Below are positions 26,297-33,849 of a stretch of 64,000 nt of DNA, one piece after another. Origin of the DNA: Synergistaceae bacterium OttesenSCG-928-D05 (GTDB taxonomy: Bacteria > Synergistota > Synergistia > Synergistales > Synergistaceae); NCBI GenBank assembly GCA_030266985.1, contig JAJDJB010000003.1, positions 1-64,000 on the forward strand, written 5' to 3'. The notes under the pieces are model-generated. The model did no database searches. It had not been told where the DNA came from and was given only the letters and a program-made list of their open reading frames with translations. Made by a program: the position numbers and the translations under genes. The first letter of the stretch is position 1, and the number at the start of each line of letters is the position of its first letter.

Positions 26297-26790
26297 ATAT
26301 CCGCGGCAGTTCCCCCGGTCATTTCCATCAACTTTTCAGGAGATACGGGGAAGAACGCGTGTTCGGTTCCTGCGGCGGACCAAACCGTCTTGTACAAGAA
26401 TAAATCCTGGTCCAGGAAAGTTTTCGGCTGTTCCGGGTATCCGACGGGAGGAACCCCGCCCGGTTTAAACCCTGCCCATGACTCACAATATTCCGGAGCT
26501 GCAAAGGTAACGTTCGACGCGTGTAAAAGATTTTTAATTTTTTTCGCGTCAACGCGATTCACGCCCGACATAAGCGCCAGGACGTAATACTCCCCCTTGT
26601 TCACGCGCAGCAAAATACTTTTCAGAATCTCCGCCTCAGGCGCTCCGACAGCGCGGGAGGCGTCTTGAACCGTAAAAATCGTATCTTCCGTATGAAAGAC
26701 ATCACCGACATATTCGTGCGAATCCAAAAAACTGCGAACTCTTGCGATCGCTTCTTTTTCACCGTTAGATATGCTCACCTTACTGCGCAT
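26266..26790 (-). CDS. YbaK/EbsC-type aminoacyl-tRNA deacylase
   Basis: The 174-residue protein is a single YbaK/ProX editing domain: a conserved lysine in ILKSILLRV, then VNRVDAKKIKNLL, the GFKPGGVPPVGYP loop and FLDQDLFLYKTVWSAAGTE. Members hydrolyse mischarged tRNAs such as Cys-tRNA-Pro or Ala-tRNA-Pro. The exact target is not assigned. The start is uncertain: ATGs at 26790 and 26802 and a GTG at 26778 are all close to one GGGAGG site that overlaps the end of the transglycosylase gene. The two are evidently co-transcribed. The 3' end runs into a shared terminator hairpin. Confidence 0.88.
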   Translation of the reverse strand: MRSKVSISNGEKEAIARVRSFLDSHEYVGDVFHTEDTIFTVQDASRAVGAPEAEILKSILLRVNKGEYYVLALMSGVNRVDAKKIKNLLHASNVTFAAPEYCESWAGFKPGGVPPVGYPEQPKTFLDQDLFLYKTVWSAAGTEHAFFPVSPEKLMEMTGGTAADIKKDPQENNV

Positions 26791-27709
26791 CCTCCCGTTC
26801 ATTGCTTTTTGCGCTCTTCGCGACGGACTGTCCGGGTACCGGCATAAGCGGTTTTGAAACAATATCGCAAAGACGCTGCGTTTTTTTGCTGCCCGTAATC
26901 AGATTATATACTTCGCGATTCTCCAAAACCGAACGGACATACTCGCGCGTTTCGGCATAGGGAATCGCCTCCACCCACTCGATCCAATCCTGCGCTTCAA
27001 GCGTATCCCATCGCGATACACAGGCGGCTCCGGCATTATACGCCGCGACGATTCGCGGCAATTCCCCGTCGAACTGTTTCGCAAGCGACGCAAAATGCGC
27101 CGCGCCGACAAGGATATTATGCCGCGGGGAATACAGATCTTCCGCAGCGATACGCAAATTACCGGCCACCTCATCTGCGGTCGCGGGCATCAACTGCATT
27201 AAACCCACCGCGCCGCGCCGGCTCAGCGCATATTGTTTGAATTTGCTTTCCCGGCGCATCACAGCCCAGATAGTTTCGGACGCAAGTCCGGTCGCCCTGC
27301 TTGCAAACGCGATTTCATCCTTCCACGGCATCGGATAAAAGAGAGCGGCAATCTTCGTGTAGATCCCGGGAGTCAGAACAGCGGCGCCGCCGTTCGGGAA
27401 TACCAGAAAAGTATAGTAATCAAACGGATATTTTTCCGCCAGCGCTTTGTGTAAAACTTGCGCTTCCGAATGCCTGCCGAGCGCGTCAAGCGCCCGTGCC
27501 CTCCAATAGTAGCTTCGGGCGGGACGCGGCACGAAATCCGTAAAGATTCCGTCCTTTGACCACTCTTTCAGCGCCCGTTCCGCGTCGCCGTCTTTCCAGG
27601 CGCTCCAGCCCTTCGACCAGTTGACCGCGGCGTCCTCGACATAACCGGCGTGCGCCTCGACATCCGAGACAAACATGATTAATAATAAGGAAAGAAAAAG
27701 AGAAAGCAA
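26780..27709 (-). CDS. Soluble lytic murein transglycosylase (SLT domain)
   Basis: The protein (about 309 residues) has an exported N-terminus, a helical TPR-like middle part and a C-terminal SLT domain (about 130-270) with the catalytic glutamate in VMRRESKF, then SRRGAVGLMQLMPATA and the AAYNAGAACVSRW active-site stretch. It cleaves the glycan backbone of peptidoglycan, leaving 1,6-anhydro ends. The start is poorly defined. The frame is open well upstream, but only a TTG at 27709 would leave a hydrophobic leader ending in EAHA, and it has no Shine-Dalgarno site. The region is shared with the divergent citG start. Confidence 0.88.
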   Translation of the reverse strand: MLSLFLSLLLIMFVSDVEAHAGYVEDAAVNWSKGWSAWKDGDAERALKEWSKDGIFTDFVPRPARSYYWRARALDALGRHSEAQVLHKALAEKYPFDYYTFLVFPNGGAAVLTPGIYTKIAALFYPMPWKDEIAFASRATGLASETIWAVMRRESKFKQYALSRRGAVGLMQLMPATADEVAGNLRIAAEDLYSPRHNILVGAAHFASLAKQFDGELPRIVAAYNAGAACVSRWDTLEAQDWIEWVEAIPYAETREYVRSVLENREVYNLITGSKKTQRLCDIVSKPLMPVPGQSVAKSAKSNEREDAQ

Positions 27710-27787
27710 GAGAAGAGACGGCTTGCGCTGTCCCCCAAATTGGGTTAATGTTATAGAACGATTTAAGCAGGAACCGGAGGAACAAAA

Positions 27788-28738
27788 TTGCATAAACAGA
27801 GTCCGCCTTTCGATACAAAGCACGTTTGTCGCGACTTGCACAACAAAAGTATCCACTACAACTGCGATAACGTCAAGTCTTATACTGCGAATCAGCTCGG
27901 CGAGGCCGCTCACGACGCCGTGGTGCTGGAGATCGAGACAGCGCCGAAGCCGGGTTTGGTCGACGCCCTGAGTAGCGGATGCCATGGAGACATGGATTAC
28001 GCGACCTTTCTTCGCAGCGCAAACGCTCTCAGGACTTACTGGAAGCTGCCGGCCGAAATCGGCTTGCGCAACATCGCGCCAAAAGACGCCATGCCGGAAC
28101 TCCGATCCATAGGGAAAGAGATGGAAACGGCTATGTTTGCGGCTACAGGCGGCGTCAATACGCACAAAGGGCTGATCTACCACCTTTCGCTGCTCCTGTA
28201 CGGCGCCGGTTATACGCTCGCGCAGAAAAAAACATTCACCGCAAAAGAAATCATGCGATGCGCTTCCCTGCCGGTTGCGGGCAGTGTCGAAAACGAACTT
28301 GAAAGCCTGCGCGAAAAACAGCGTTCGTCTCTCACCAACGGAGAGAAGCTGTTCCTGAAATACGGCGTCACGGGCGCGCGGGGCGAAGCGGAAAGAAGTT
28401 TCCCCTCGGCGCAGTGCGGATTAGAAACATTGCTTGCGTCGCTTTCGCGGGGCGCGGCGCGGAACGACGCTTCGCTTGCCGCCCTTCTTTCCATCATGGC
28501 AGTCTGCGAAGACAGCAACGTCATCCATCGCGCCGGCTATGACTTCTGGAAAAACGAATACGGCGCAATGGTTAAAAACGCGCGGGACGAATTCGACCCG
28601 ATACGTCCGGACTACGAAATTTTACATAATCTGGAAAAACAATTCATGCCGTTCCGAATCAGTCCCGGCGGGGCCGCAGACCTTTTATCCTGCTCACTGT
28701 TTGTCAACATTGTTACAAATCCTACTTGTCAACATTGA
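27788..28738 (+). CDS. citG: Triphosphoribosyl-dephospho-CoA synthase (CitG/MdcB family)
   Basis: The 316-residue protein has the CitG signatures: TAPKPGLVD, GCHGDMDYATFLRS, GGVNTHKGLIYHL, YGVTGARGEAERSFP, a CEDSNVIHR region and ISPGGAADLLS. CitG makes the prosthetic-group precursor of citrate lyase or malonate decarboxylase from ATP and dephospho-CoA. No lyase or decarboxylase genes are nearby, so its client enzyme is elsewhere. The TTG start at 27788 follows GGAGG by seven bases. Its last 38 bp contain the promoter of the next gene. Confidence 0.92.
   Translation: MHKQSPPFDTKHVCRDLHNKSIHYNCDNVKSYTANQLGEAAHDAVVLEIETAPKPGLVDALSSGCHGDMDYATFLRSANALRTYWKLPAEIGLRNIAPKDAMPELRSIGKEMETAMFAATGGVNTHKGLIYHLSLLLYGAGYTLAQKKTFTAKEIMRCASLPVAGSVENELESLREKQRSSLTNGEKLFLKYGVTGARGEAERSFPSAQCGLETLLASLSRGAARNDASLAALLSIMAVCEDSNVIHRAGYDFWKNEYGAMVKNARDEFDPIRPDYEILHNLEKQFMPFRISPGGAADLLSCSLFVNIVTNPTCQH
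28701..28737. repeat. Two 12-bp direct repeats, candidate XRE operators
   Basis: TTGTCAACATTG occurs at 28701-28712 and 28726-28737, a 25-bp period. The second copy contains the -35 box of the xre promoter, and the first also forms an imperfect inverted repeat with TTACAA. They lie in the end of citG and are well placed for autoregulation. Confidence 0.7.
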
Positions 28739-28754
28739 TTTTTTGTTGTATCTT
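28726..28754 (+). promoter_or_regulatory. Promoter of the xre-immA-radical SAM operon
   Basis: TTGTCA (28726-28731), a 17-bp spacer and TATCTT (28749-28754) lie 32 bp before the xre start codon. Confidence 0.7.
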
Positions 28755-28786
28755 ATGGTTATCAGCAACTAGGAAGGATGGATCAT

Positions 28787-29152
28787 ATGAGTTTAGGCAG
28801 CAGAATCAAGTCCCTTCGTAAGGCGCAAAACCTTACGCAGCAAAAACTGGCAGACAGGGTGGAGGTAAGCAGGATATACGTCCAGGCACTGGAGAGCAAT
28901 CGCAGGCTCCCGTCGATGAAACTGCTCCAGAGACTCGCTCCGGCACTCGAAGTCGAAGTCACAGATCTTCTCATGGACCTCTCGGCGCCGGATAAACCGG
29001 GCAGAGTACAGTTGGAATCCATGCTTGACAGCGGAGAACTTGAAATCTGGTATCGTAGCAAGAAATTATCCGATAACGAACTTCGCCGGGTCTATCGCAT
29101 TATCGAAGCAGCACTTGATGACTGGGACGAAGAGGATGCCGCCGGAAAATAA
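28787..29152 (+). CDS. XRE-family transcriptional regulator
   Basis: The 121-residue protein has a classical lambda-repressor-like HTH (about 1-60: LRKAQNLTQQKLADRVEVSR then VQALESNRRLPS). A charged C-terminal helical part follows. It overlaps an ImmA/IrrE-type peptidase gene by 17 bp, the arrangement in which the peptidase inactivates the repressor. The ATG at 28787 is favoured over one three codons upstream because it leaves eight bases after AAGGA. Two direct repeats in its promoter suggest autoregulation. Confidence 0.9.
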   Translation: MSLGSRIKSLRKAQNLTQQKLADRVEVSRIYVQALESNRRLPSMKLLQRLAPALEVEVTDLLMDLSAPDKPGRVQLESMLDSGELEIWYRSKKLSDNELRRVYRIIEAALDDWDEEDAAGK

Positions 29153-29573
29153 TTCCGATTCGGGAGATCATTTCGAGGACCTTCCCACACCACCGGAAAG
29201 AATTGCGGAATGGGCGCTGCATGATGCAAAAGAGTGGCAGCGCCTGAGCGAATTTGACATTCTGGCAAAGGCGGAGGACTTGACCGGGCTTCGTCTTGAA
29301 ATCAAATACGAGTCTCTTCCCAACGGCGTATGGGGGATTCACCTTGTCAGAGGCGACCGCGGGAGGATTTTTGTCAATTCGATACTGCCGCTGGTGTGGC
29401 GGCGTTTCGCGCTGTTCCACGAACTGTATCATCTGATTTCACATCGCAAAGGCGCCCGCTTTTGGACGCATACGTTTGAATCCATGGTCGGATTTGAAAA
29501 CCGTGCGGATATGTTTGCATGGGCCGCGCTTTGGCCCGAGTGGAGCGAGGGGGATTACTCGGATTGGACATGA
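29136..29573 (+). CDS. ImmA/IrrE-family metallo-endopeptidase
   Basis: The 145-residue protein has the zinc-peptidase motif HELYH (His95, Glu96, His99) inside FALFHELYHLISH, preceded by a beta stretch (GRIFVNSILPL), as in ImmA/IrrE proteins. Such proteases cleave or control partner XRE repressors, and the upstream overlapping gene encodes one. The protein is compact, lacking the C-terminal GAF-like part of IrrE. The ATG at 29136 lies inside the xre gene. The stop overlaps the next start (ATGA). Confidence 0.9.
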   Translation: MPPENNSDSGDHFEDLPTPPERIAEWALHDAKEWQRLSEFDILAKAEDLTGLRLEIKYESLPNGVWGIHLVRGDRGRIFVNSILPLVWRRFALFHELYHLISHRKGARFWTHTFESMVGFENRADMFAWAALWPEWSEGDYSDWT

Positions 29574-30514
29574 TGAAAAAGCTCCCCTTTTTCCTCCCGT
29601 TCGGCGCGTGCCGCGGCAGATGCGTTTATTGCGACCAACGCTCCATTACGGGACAAAACGACGCGCCATCCCCCGATGAGATCCAAAATATTCTAAAAGA
29701 ATTAAAAGAGCCGCACGAAATATGCTTTTTCGGCGGATCTTTTTGCAGGTTTGGATATAAAACGGTCAGGAGCTATCTCGACGCGGTTCGTACCCATGCG
29801 CCCCGCGGTAGCCGCATCCACTTCTCAACGCACCCCTGCGATTTCGAAGATCCTGCCATACTTCCACTGATCCTCGAGTACAACATCGGCTGCATCGAGC
29901 TCGGCATTCCCTCACTGGATCCGCAAGTACTCTCCGCCTGCAAACGGCAGGAACGAGCGGACGGTATTTTAGAAAATCTTGCCGCGCTCAGCAACGCGTG
30001 TATGCCGATCGGCGTACAAATCATGATCGGCCTGCCCGGCCAGACGCCCGCCAGCAGCCTGAACGATTTGAAACTTCTGGCGGAAGTCAAAGGGCCGCGC
30101 GGGTGGGACATTCGAATCTATCCCTGTCTGGTCCTCCAAAACACGGAACTTGCCGCCATGCAGCAAGCGGGGCTCTATCAGCCCCTATCTCTCCCGTATG
30201 CGACAGAATGGGGCGGCGCCGTTTTGACGAAAGCGTTGCAATACGGCTTCAACCCGATACGAATCGGCCTGCAGGAAACAACGTCCCTGCGGGCGGAAAT
30301 CTGCGCCGGCCCCTACCACCCCGCCGCCGGCGAACTGATCTTCTCCGATGCGCTTACGCGCCTGCTCGCAAAAAACAGCAAAACCGGCCCCTGGGCGATA
30401 CCGGCAAACGAAATTTCGAAACTGACCGGACATGCCGACGTTGGCCTCAATAAACTCTCCGCATTGACCGACATTGATGTGTCCGCTTGCAGAGACCTTC
30501 TTTCTCTGTTTTAA
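29570..30514 (+). CDS. Radical SAM protein (Elp3/coproporphyrinogen oxidase-like)
   Basis: The 314-residue protein has the CX3CX2C cluster motif CRGRCVYC (Cys14, 18, 21) and an Elp3/MiaB-like barrel: ICFFGGSFCRF, HFSTHPCDF, GCIELGIPSLDPQVL and VQIMIGLPGQTP. Members use a 4Fe-4S cluster and S-adenosylmethionine. The reaction is not assigned. It is translationally coupled to the ImmA-type gene (ATGA). The in-frame upstream extension (from 29519) lies inside immA and was not used. A hairpin at 30526-30551 follows. Confidence 0.88.
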   Translation: MMKKLPFFLPFGACRGRCVYCDQRSITGQNDAPSPDEIQNILKELKEPHEICFFGGSFCRFGYKTVRSYLDAVRTHAPRGSRIHFSTHPCDFEDPAILPLILEYNIGCIELGIPSLDPQVLSACKRQERADGILENLAALSNACMPIGVQIMIGLPGQTPASSLNDLKLLAEVKGPRGWDIRIYPCLVLQNTELAAMQQAGLYQPLSLPYATEWGGAVLTKALQYGFNPIRIGLQETTSLRAEICAGPYHPAAGELIFSDALTRLLAKNSKTGPWAIPANEISKLTGHADVGLNKLSALTDIDVSACRDLLSLF

Positions 30515-30525
30515 ACGGCAAATTT

Positions 30526-30560
30526 GCGCAAAATGCGCGTGCGCATTGCGCCCCTTCTTT
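30526..30560 (+). terminator. Probable terminator after the radical SAM gene
   Basis: GCGCAAAATGCGC and GCGCATTGCGC form a stem with a two-base bulge, followed by CCCCTTCTTT. The tail is only partly T-rich. Confidence 0.55.
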
Positions 30561-30600
30561 AGTACACTTTCTAAAATGACTTTCTAAGGGTGGCTTTTAC

Positions 30601-31746
30601 ATGGACAGAGAACTTGTACTTATGCTTCTATCTCCTCTTTCGACTAAAAAATTCGAGGCGAGAAACCGCTTTTTGCGCTCCGCCACTTGCCTTGCCGCAG
30701 CTGATGACAATTCTGGCGTAATGAGCGAAGCGGGAATCAGCAGAATCGCAGAACTTGCGGCAGGCGGCGTCGGCACGGTCGTATCCGGTTTCGCATACGT
30801 GAGCGACGAAGGCAAAGCCGTAAAAAAACAGTGGGGGCTGCACCACGACGGGCAGATCGACAACGTGCGCGCGCTCTCGGACGCGGTGCACAAACATGAC
30901 GCAAAGCTCGTCGTACAGATTGCGCACGCGGGAGGGCAGAGATTCCTGGAGACCAACACGACGCGCTTTTCACCCTCGGGCCTCCGGCACCCCGGACTAA
31001 ACGCCCCGACAAACGCAATGGACGAATCGGATATCGCAAGCGTCCGGCAAGCCTTTGCCGAGGCCGCGCTGCGGGCGAAAGAAGGCGGAGCCGACGCCGT
31101 TCAGATTCACGGGGGACACGGCTTCCTTCTCACTCAATTCTTGTCGCCGCTGCTGAATAAAAGAGAGGACCAATACGGCGGTTCGCTTGAAAACAGAAGC
31201 CGTTTCTTCTTCGATTTATATCATGACGTCAGGAACGCGGTGGGAGAATCTTTTCCGATATGGTTCAAAGTCAGCATGCGCGAGGGCGTTGACGACGGAT
31301 ACGAAGCGAGCGACGGCCTGTTCGTCTGCAAAAGCCTGCTCGACCTCGGCGCTGACGGAATAGAGATCTCCTCCGGCACGCCTTACGCGAACGCGCAAAA
31401 TATCCCGAGCATAATCGGCGTTTCGGCGGGAGAAAGCGAAGCCCCTTTCAAAGATTACGCGCTTGCAATCAAAAAGCATGCATCCAAAGACCAGATCGTC
31501 ACTTTGACGGGCGGACTCCGCAGTCTGGAAGTCATGTCACATTTGCTCACGGAAGGCTATTGCGACCTCCTGGGCCTCAGCCGCCCGTTGATTGCAGAAG
31601 CAGACCTGATCAACCGCTGGTATGAAGAAGACGCGCGGCCAGCGGCCTGCATTTCCTGCAACGCTTGTTCGAGAACGGCCGAAAAAGGCCCCATCGACTG
31701 CCCCGTATGGCGCGACAAGCATGAAGGAAACTGGGATCCCCTTTAA
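30601..31746 (+). CDS. NADH:flavin oxidoreductase (Old Yellow Enzyme family)
   Basis: The 381-residue flavin TIM barrel has NRFLRSATC, VVQIAHAGGQ, the catalytic/flavin region DAVQIHGGHGFLLTQFLSP, a NKREDQYGGSLENR stretch and a DLLGLSRPLIAE phosphate site. The C-terminus carries four cysteines (CISCNAC and a later CPVW), the cluster-ligand pattern seen in the 2,4-dienoyl-CoA reductase and trimethylamine dehydrogenase branch. The extra C-terminal NAD-binding domains of that branch are absent. An AAGGGTGG site precedes the ATG. It appears monocistronic. Substrate unknown. Confidence 0.9.
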   Translation: MDRELVLMLLSPLSTKKFEARNRFLRSATCLAAADDNSGVMSEAGISRIAELAAGGVGTVVSGFAYVSDEGKAVKKQWGLHHDGQIDNVRALSDAVHKHDAKLVVQIAHAGGQRFLETNTTRFSPSGLRHPGLNAPTNAMDESDIASVRQAFAEAALRAKEGGADAVQIHGGHGFLLTQFLSPLLNKREDQYGGSLENRSRFFFDLYHDVRNAVGESFPIWFKVSMREGVDDGYEASDGLFVCKSLLDLGADGIEISSGTPYANAQNIPSIIGVSAGESEAPFKDYALAIKKHASKDQIVTLTGGLRSLEVMSHLLTEGYCDLLGLSRPLIAEADLINRWYEEDARPAACISCNACSRTAEKGPIDCPVWRDKHEGNWDPL

Positions 31747-31822
31747 GAATGTTTTCCCTCTCTAAAAAATCGTAGTTCTTACTGATTTTTTATGAACATT
31801 TTGATTTTCTAGTTAACTTATG

Positions 31823-31851
31823 TTGACATGCATTTACAAAGCGATTAAACT
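31823..31851 (+). promoter_or_regulatory. Sigma-70-type promoter of the rpiR-type gene
   Basis: TTGACA (31823-31828), a 17-bp spacer and TAAACT (31846-31851) lie 65 bp upstream of the start codon. Confidence 0.7.
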
Positions 31852-31916
31852 TGACACTCGAAATCCAGCAAAAAACGACCTAGAGTTATACAACCATATT
31901 AAGGAGTGTATAGTAG

Positions 31917-32783
31917 ATGGACAACACACAGCTTCAAAATCTGCTTATGGAACGCGCACATACTATGCCGAACAAAGCACGCAGAGTCGCGGAGTACCTG
32001 CTTGCCCATATGCGCGAGGCTTCATTCCGTTCGATTGGCGATATTGCAGATGAATTGAACGTTTCCAAGGCGCAGCTCGTAAGAGTTGCACAAATGCTCG
32101 GGTTCTCAGGCTATGCCGAACTCAAGAGCTGCCTTCAGAATGCGATTTTAGAACAGGTCAACCCTGCCGCATTGCTCGCAAGAGCGGTCAGCACCGGTGA
32201 TTCCCTCCCGGAAGGAATATATGAGGCCGAGCGCGTAAACCTTGACGACACGCTCGCGCAGCTCTCCCCCGACAATATCGACGCCTTCTGCGACATGCTC
32301 AAAGCCGCAAACAACGTTTACTGCGTCGGTTGGGGAATTTCAGCGCTGGTAATGGAACTCATGCAAATGAGACTGGCCGTGCTGGGATGCAAAGTACAGC
32401 TCGTGCAAAGAAGCACGCTCTCCCTCTGGGAGCAAACGCGCAGCATCAAGAAGGGCGACCTCGTCCTCGTATGCGAACTGCCGAGCTATGCGGTGGAAGT
32501 TACCGAAGCGGTCGAACTGGCAAGAGGAAACGGCGCGAATGTGGTCACGATAACGGACAGCGCGGCCGCACCCGTCTGCCGCTTTGCGGACCTCTCCTTC
32601 TTCGTTGCCGCCAACAGCCCGACGTTTGGCAGCAGCACAATCGGACCGATCTTCCTGACGCACGTCCTCACTTCCGCGTACGCCGTCTCTCTCGGCGACG
32701 AAGCGAAGCAGATGTTCGAAGTACAGGCGAACTTCCTGCACGACGAGCGTATTTTCCACCCGATTTTCGGGCTCAAATATTAA
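31917..32783 (+). CDS. MurR/RpiR-family transcriptional regulator
   Basis: The 288-residue protein has an N-terminal RpiR helix-turn-helix (about 1-80, with FRSIGDIADELNVSKAQLVRVAQMLGFSGYAEL) and a C-terminal sugar-isomerase (SIS) domain (about 120-260, VYCVGWGISALVMELMQ). SIS domains sense phosphosugars, but here no sugar gene is adjacent. The HTH segment has Ala-Gln where many family members have Ala-Thr. The ATG at 31917 follows AAGGAG. It has its own promoter and a strong terminator, so it acts as a single-gene unit. Confidence 0.92.
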   Translation: MDNTQLQNLLMERAHTMPNKARRVAEYLLAHMREASFRSIGDIADELNVSKAQLVRVAQMLGFSGYAELKSCLQNAILEQVNPAALLARAVSTGDSLPEGIYEAERVNLDDTLAQLSPDNIDAFCDMLKAANNVYCVGWGISALVMELMQMRLAVLGCKVQLVQRSTLSLWEQTRSIKKGDLVLVCELPSYAVEVTEAVELARGNGANVVTITDSAAAPVCRFADLSFFVAANSPTFGSSTIGPIFLTHVLTSAYAVSLGDEAKQMFEVQANFLHDERIFHPIFGLKY

Positions 32784-32809
32784 TAACGAAACAACACAAC
32801 AAAAAATAT

Positions 32810-32833
32810 CCCCCGGCCTAGCCGGGGGTTTTT
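32810..32833 (+). terminator. Terminator of the rpiR-type gene
   Basis: CCCCCGGC and GCCGGGGG form a stem with a CTA loop, followed by five T. Confidence 0.92.
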
Positions 32834-32840
32834 CATATGC

Positions 32841-32957
32841 GGGTGTAACCCTGGAATACTAGCTACGCCTCACGTGGCGTATCTTGCGGCCTGACGCTCG
32901 CGACTAACTTCGACCACGCGAATGCCTGGGTTGAAAAACGCCCTACGAGCTTTTTTT
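32841..32957. other. Structured intergenic element of unknown type (possible ncRNA or dispersed repeat)
   Basis: This stretch has no gene but folds well. An outer long-range stem pairs AACCC at 32847-32851 with GGGTT at 32928-32932, and the pairing continues inward with interruptions. Inside are two hairpins: TACGCC/GGCGTA (32864-32869/32876-32881) and TCGCG/CGCGA (32898-32902/32917-32921). A run of seven T follows at 32951-32957, so on the plus strand it could be a terminated small RNA. The symmetric pairing would also fit a MITE- or REP-like element. No tRNA, tmRNA, 6S or known riboswitch consensus was matched by eye. The rest of the 32834-33168 gap holds nothing else recognisable. Confidence 0.5.
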
Positions 32958-33168
32958 GGAAAAGCGTTGCACTTCATTTGACAATTCAAGTTCTCCATTC
33001 TGTACTTTCTTTCCTGCAGCTCTTTTCACGCTCTCGCCCTAGCGTCTTCCGCTTCTGGATAGAACAGCGGCATCGTCTTCTTTTTGAATACGTACAAGAC
33101 ACTTCGCCACCATACACTGCGAAAGAATGTATAATAGGCCAATACTGAAAAACAAAGAGGGGCACTTC

Positions 33169-33849
33169 GTGAACACACAACACAAACAGAGAGATTCACA
33201 TCGTATTTTTCGTCTTTTTCTGGGGCTTTTCGTCTATGCCGTCGGCATCGTTCTGACCGTGCACGCTGACATCGGTCTTTCTCCTTGGGACGTCCTGCAT
33301 CAGGGGCTTTCAAAACAACTCGGTATCACGTTCGGCGCAACGAGCATCCTTGTTTCCGCAGTCATCGTGCTGTGCGTGGCAATCTGCAAAGAGCACGTCG
33401 GCATCGGGACGCTTTTCAATATGGTTTTCATCGGCCTCTTTATCGATATTCTGATGCTTGGCGAATTCATCCCGGTTGCGGCGTCGCCTGTTACCGGCGT
33501 ATTGATGATGGTCGCGGGTCTGTTTACGATCGCGGTCGCAAGCGTGCTTTACATTGGCGCGGGATACGGCGCGGGGCCGCGCGATTCTCTGATGGTGGTT
33601 TTCTCGAAGCGCACGGGCAAGCCTGCCGGACTGTGCAGGAGCTGCGTTGAACTGGTCGTTTTGATCGCGGGCTGGTTTCTCGGGGGAAAAGCGGGTATCG
33701 GTACTTTGATTTCAGCGCTCGGAATCGGCGTGGCGGTGCAGATCGTTTTTTCCGCGCTGCATTTCAACGTAAGCTTGATTCGCCAGGAATCTTTTATCGA
33801 AACGTTCCGGCGGATACAATTTTTCTTTTCAGCGCGAAAACAGCATTAG
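33169..33849 (+). CDS. YczE/YitT-like integral membrane protein
   Basis: The 226-residue protein has about five membrane helices and resembles the YczE family (COG2364): RLFLGLFVYAVGIVLTVHADIGLSPWDVL and later GAGYGAGPRDSLMV. Function of the family is not established. The GTG at 33169 was chosen because GAGGGG lies six bases upstream. An ATG at 33127 has no such site. Its stop overlaps the stop codon of the convergent YjiH-like gene by four bases, and no terminator separates them. Confidence 0.85.
   Translation: MNTQHKQRDSHRIFRLFLGLFVYAVGIVLTVHADIGLSPWDVLHQGLSKQLGITFGATSILVSAVIVLCVAICKEHVGIGTLFNMVFIGLFIDILMLGEFIPVAASPVTGVLMMVAGLFTIAVASVLYIGAGYGAGPRDSLMVVFSKRTGKPAGLCRSCVELVVLIAGWFLGGKAGIGTLISALGIGVAVQIVFSALHFNVSLIRQESFIETFRRIQFFFSARKQH

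Noticed and set aside
32841-32935. Structured element tested as a tRNA, tmRNA or known riboswitch
   Set aside because: There is no TTCRA loop, acceptor-type pairing with CCA, tmRNA tag frame or recognisable riboswitch core. It was kept only as an unclassified element.
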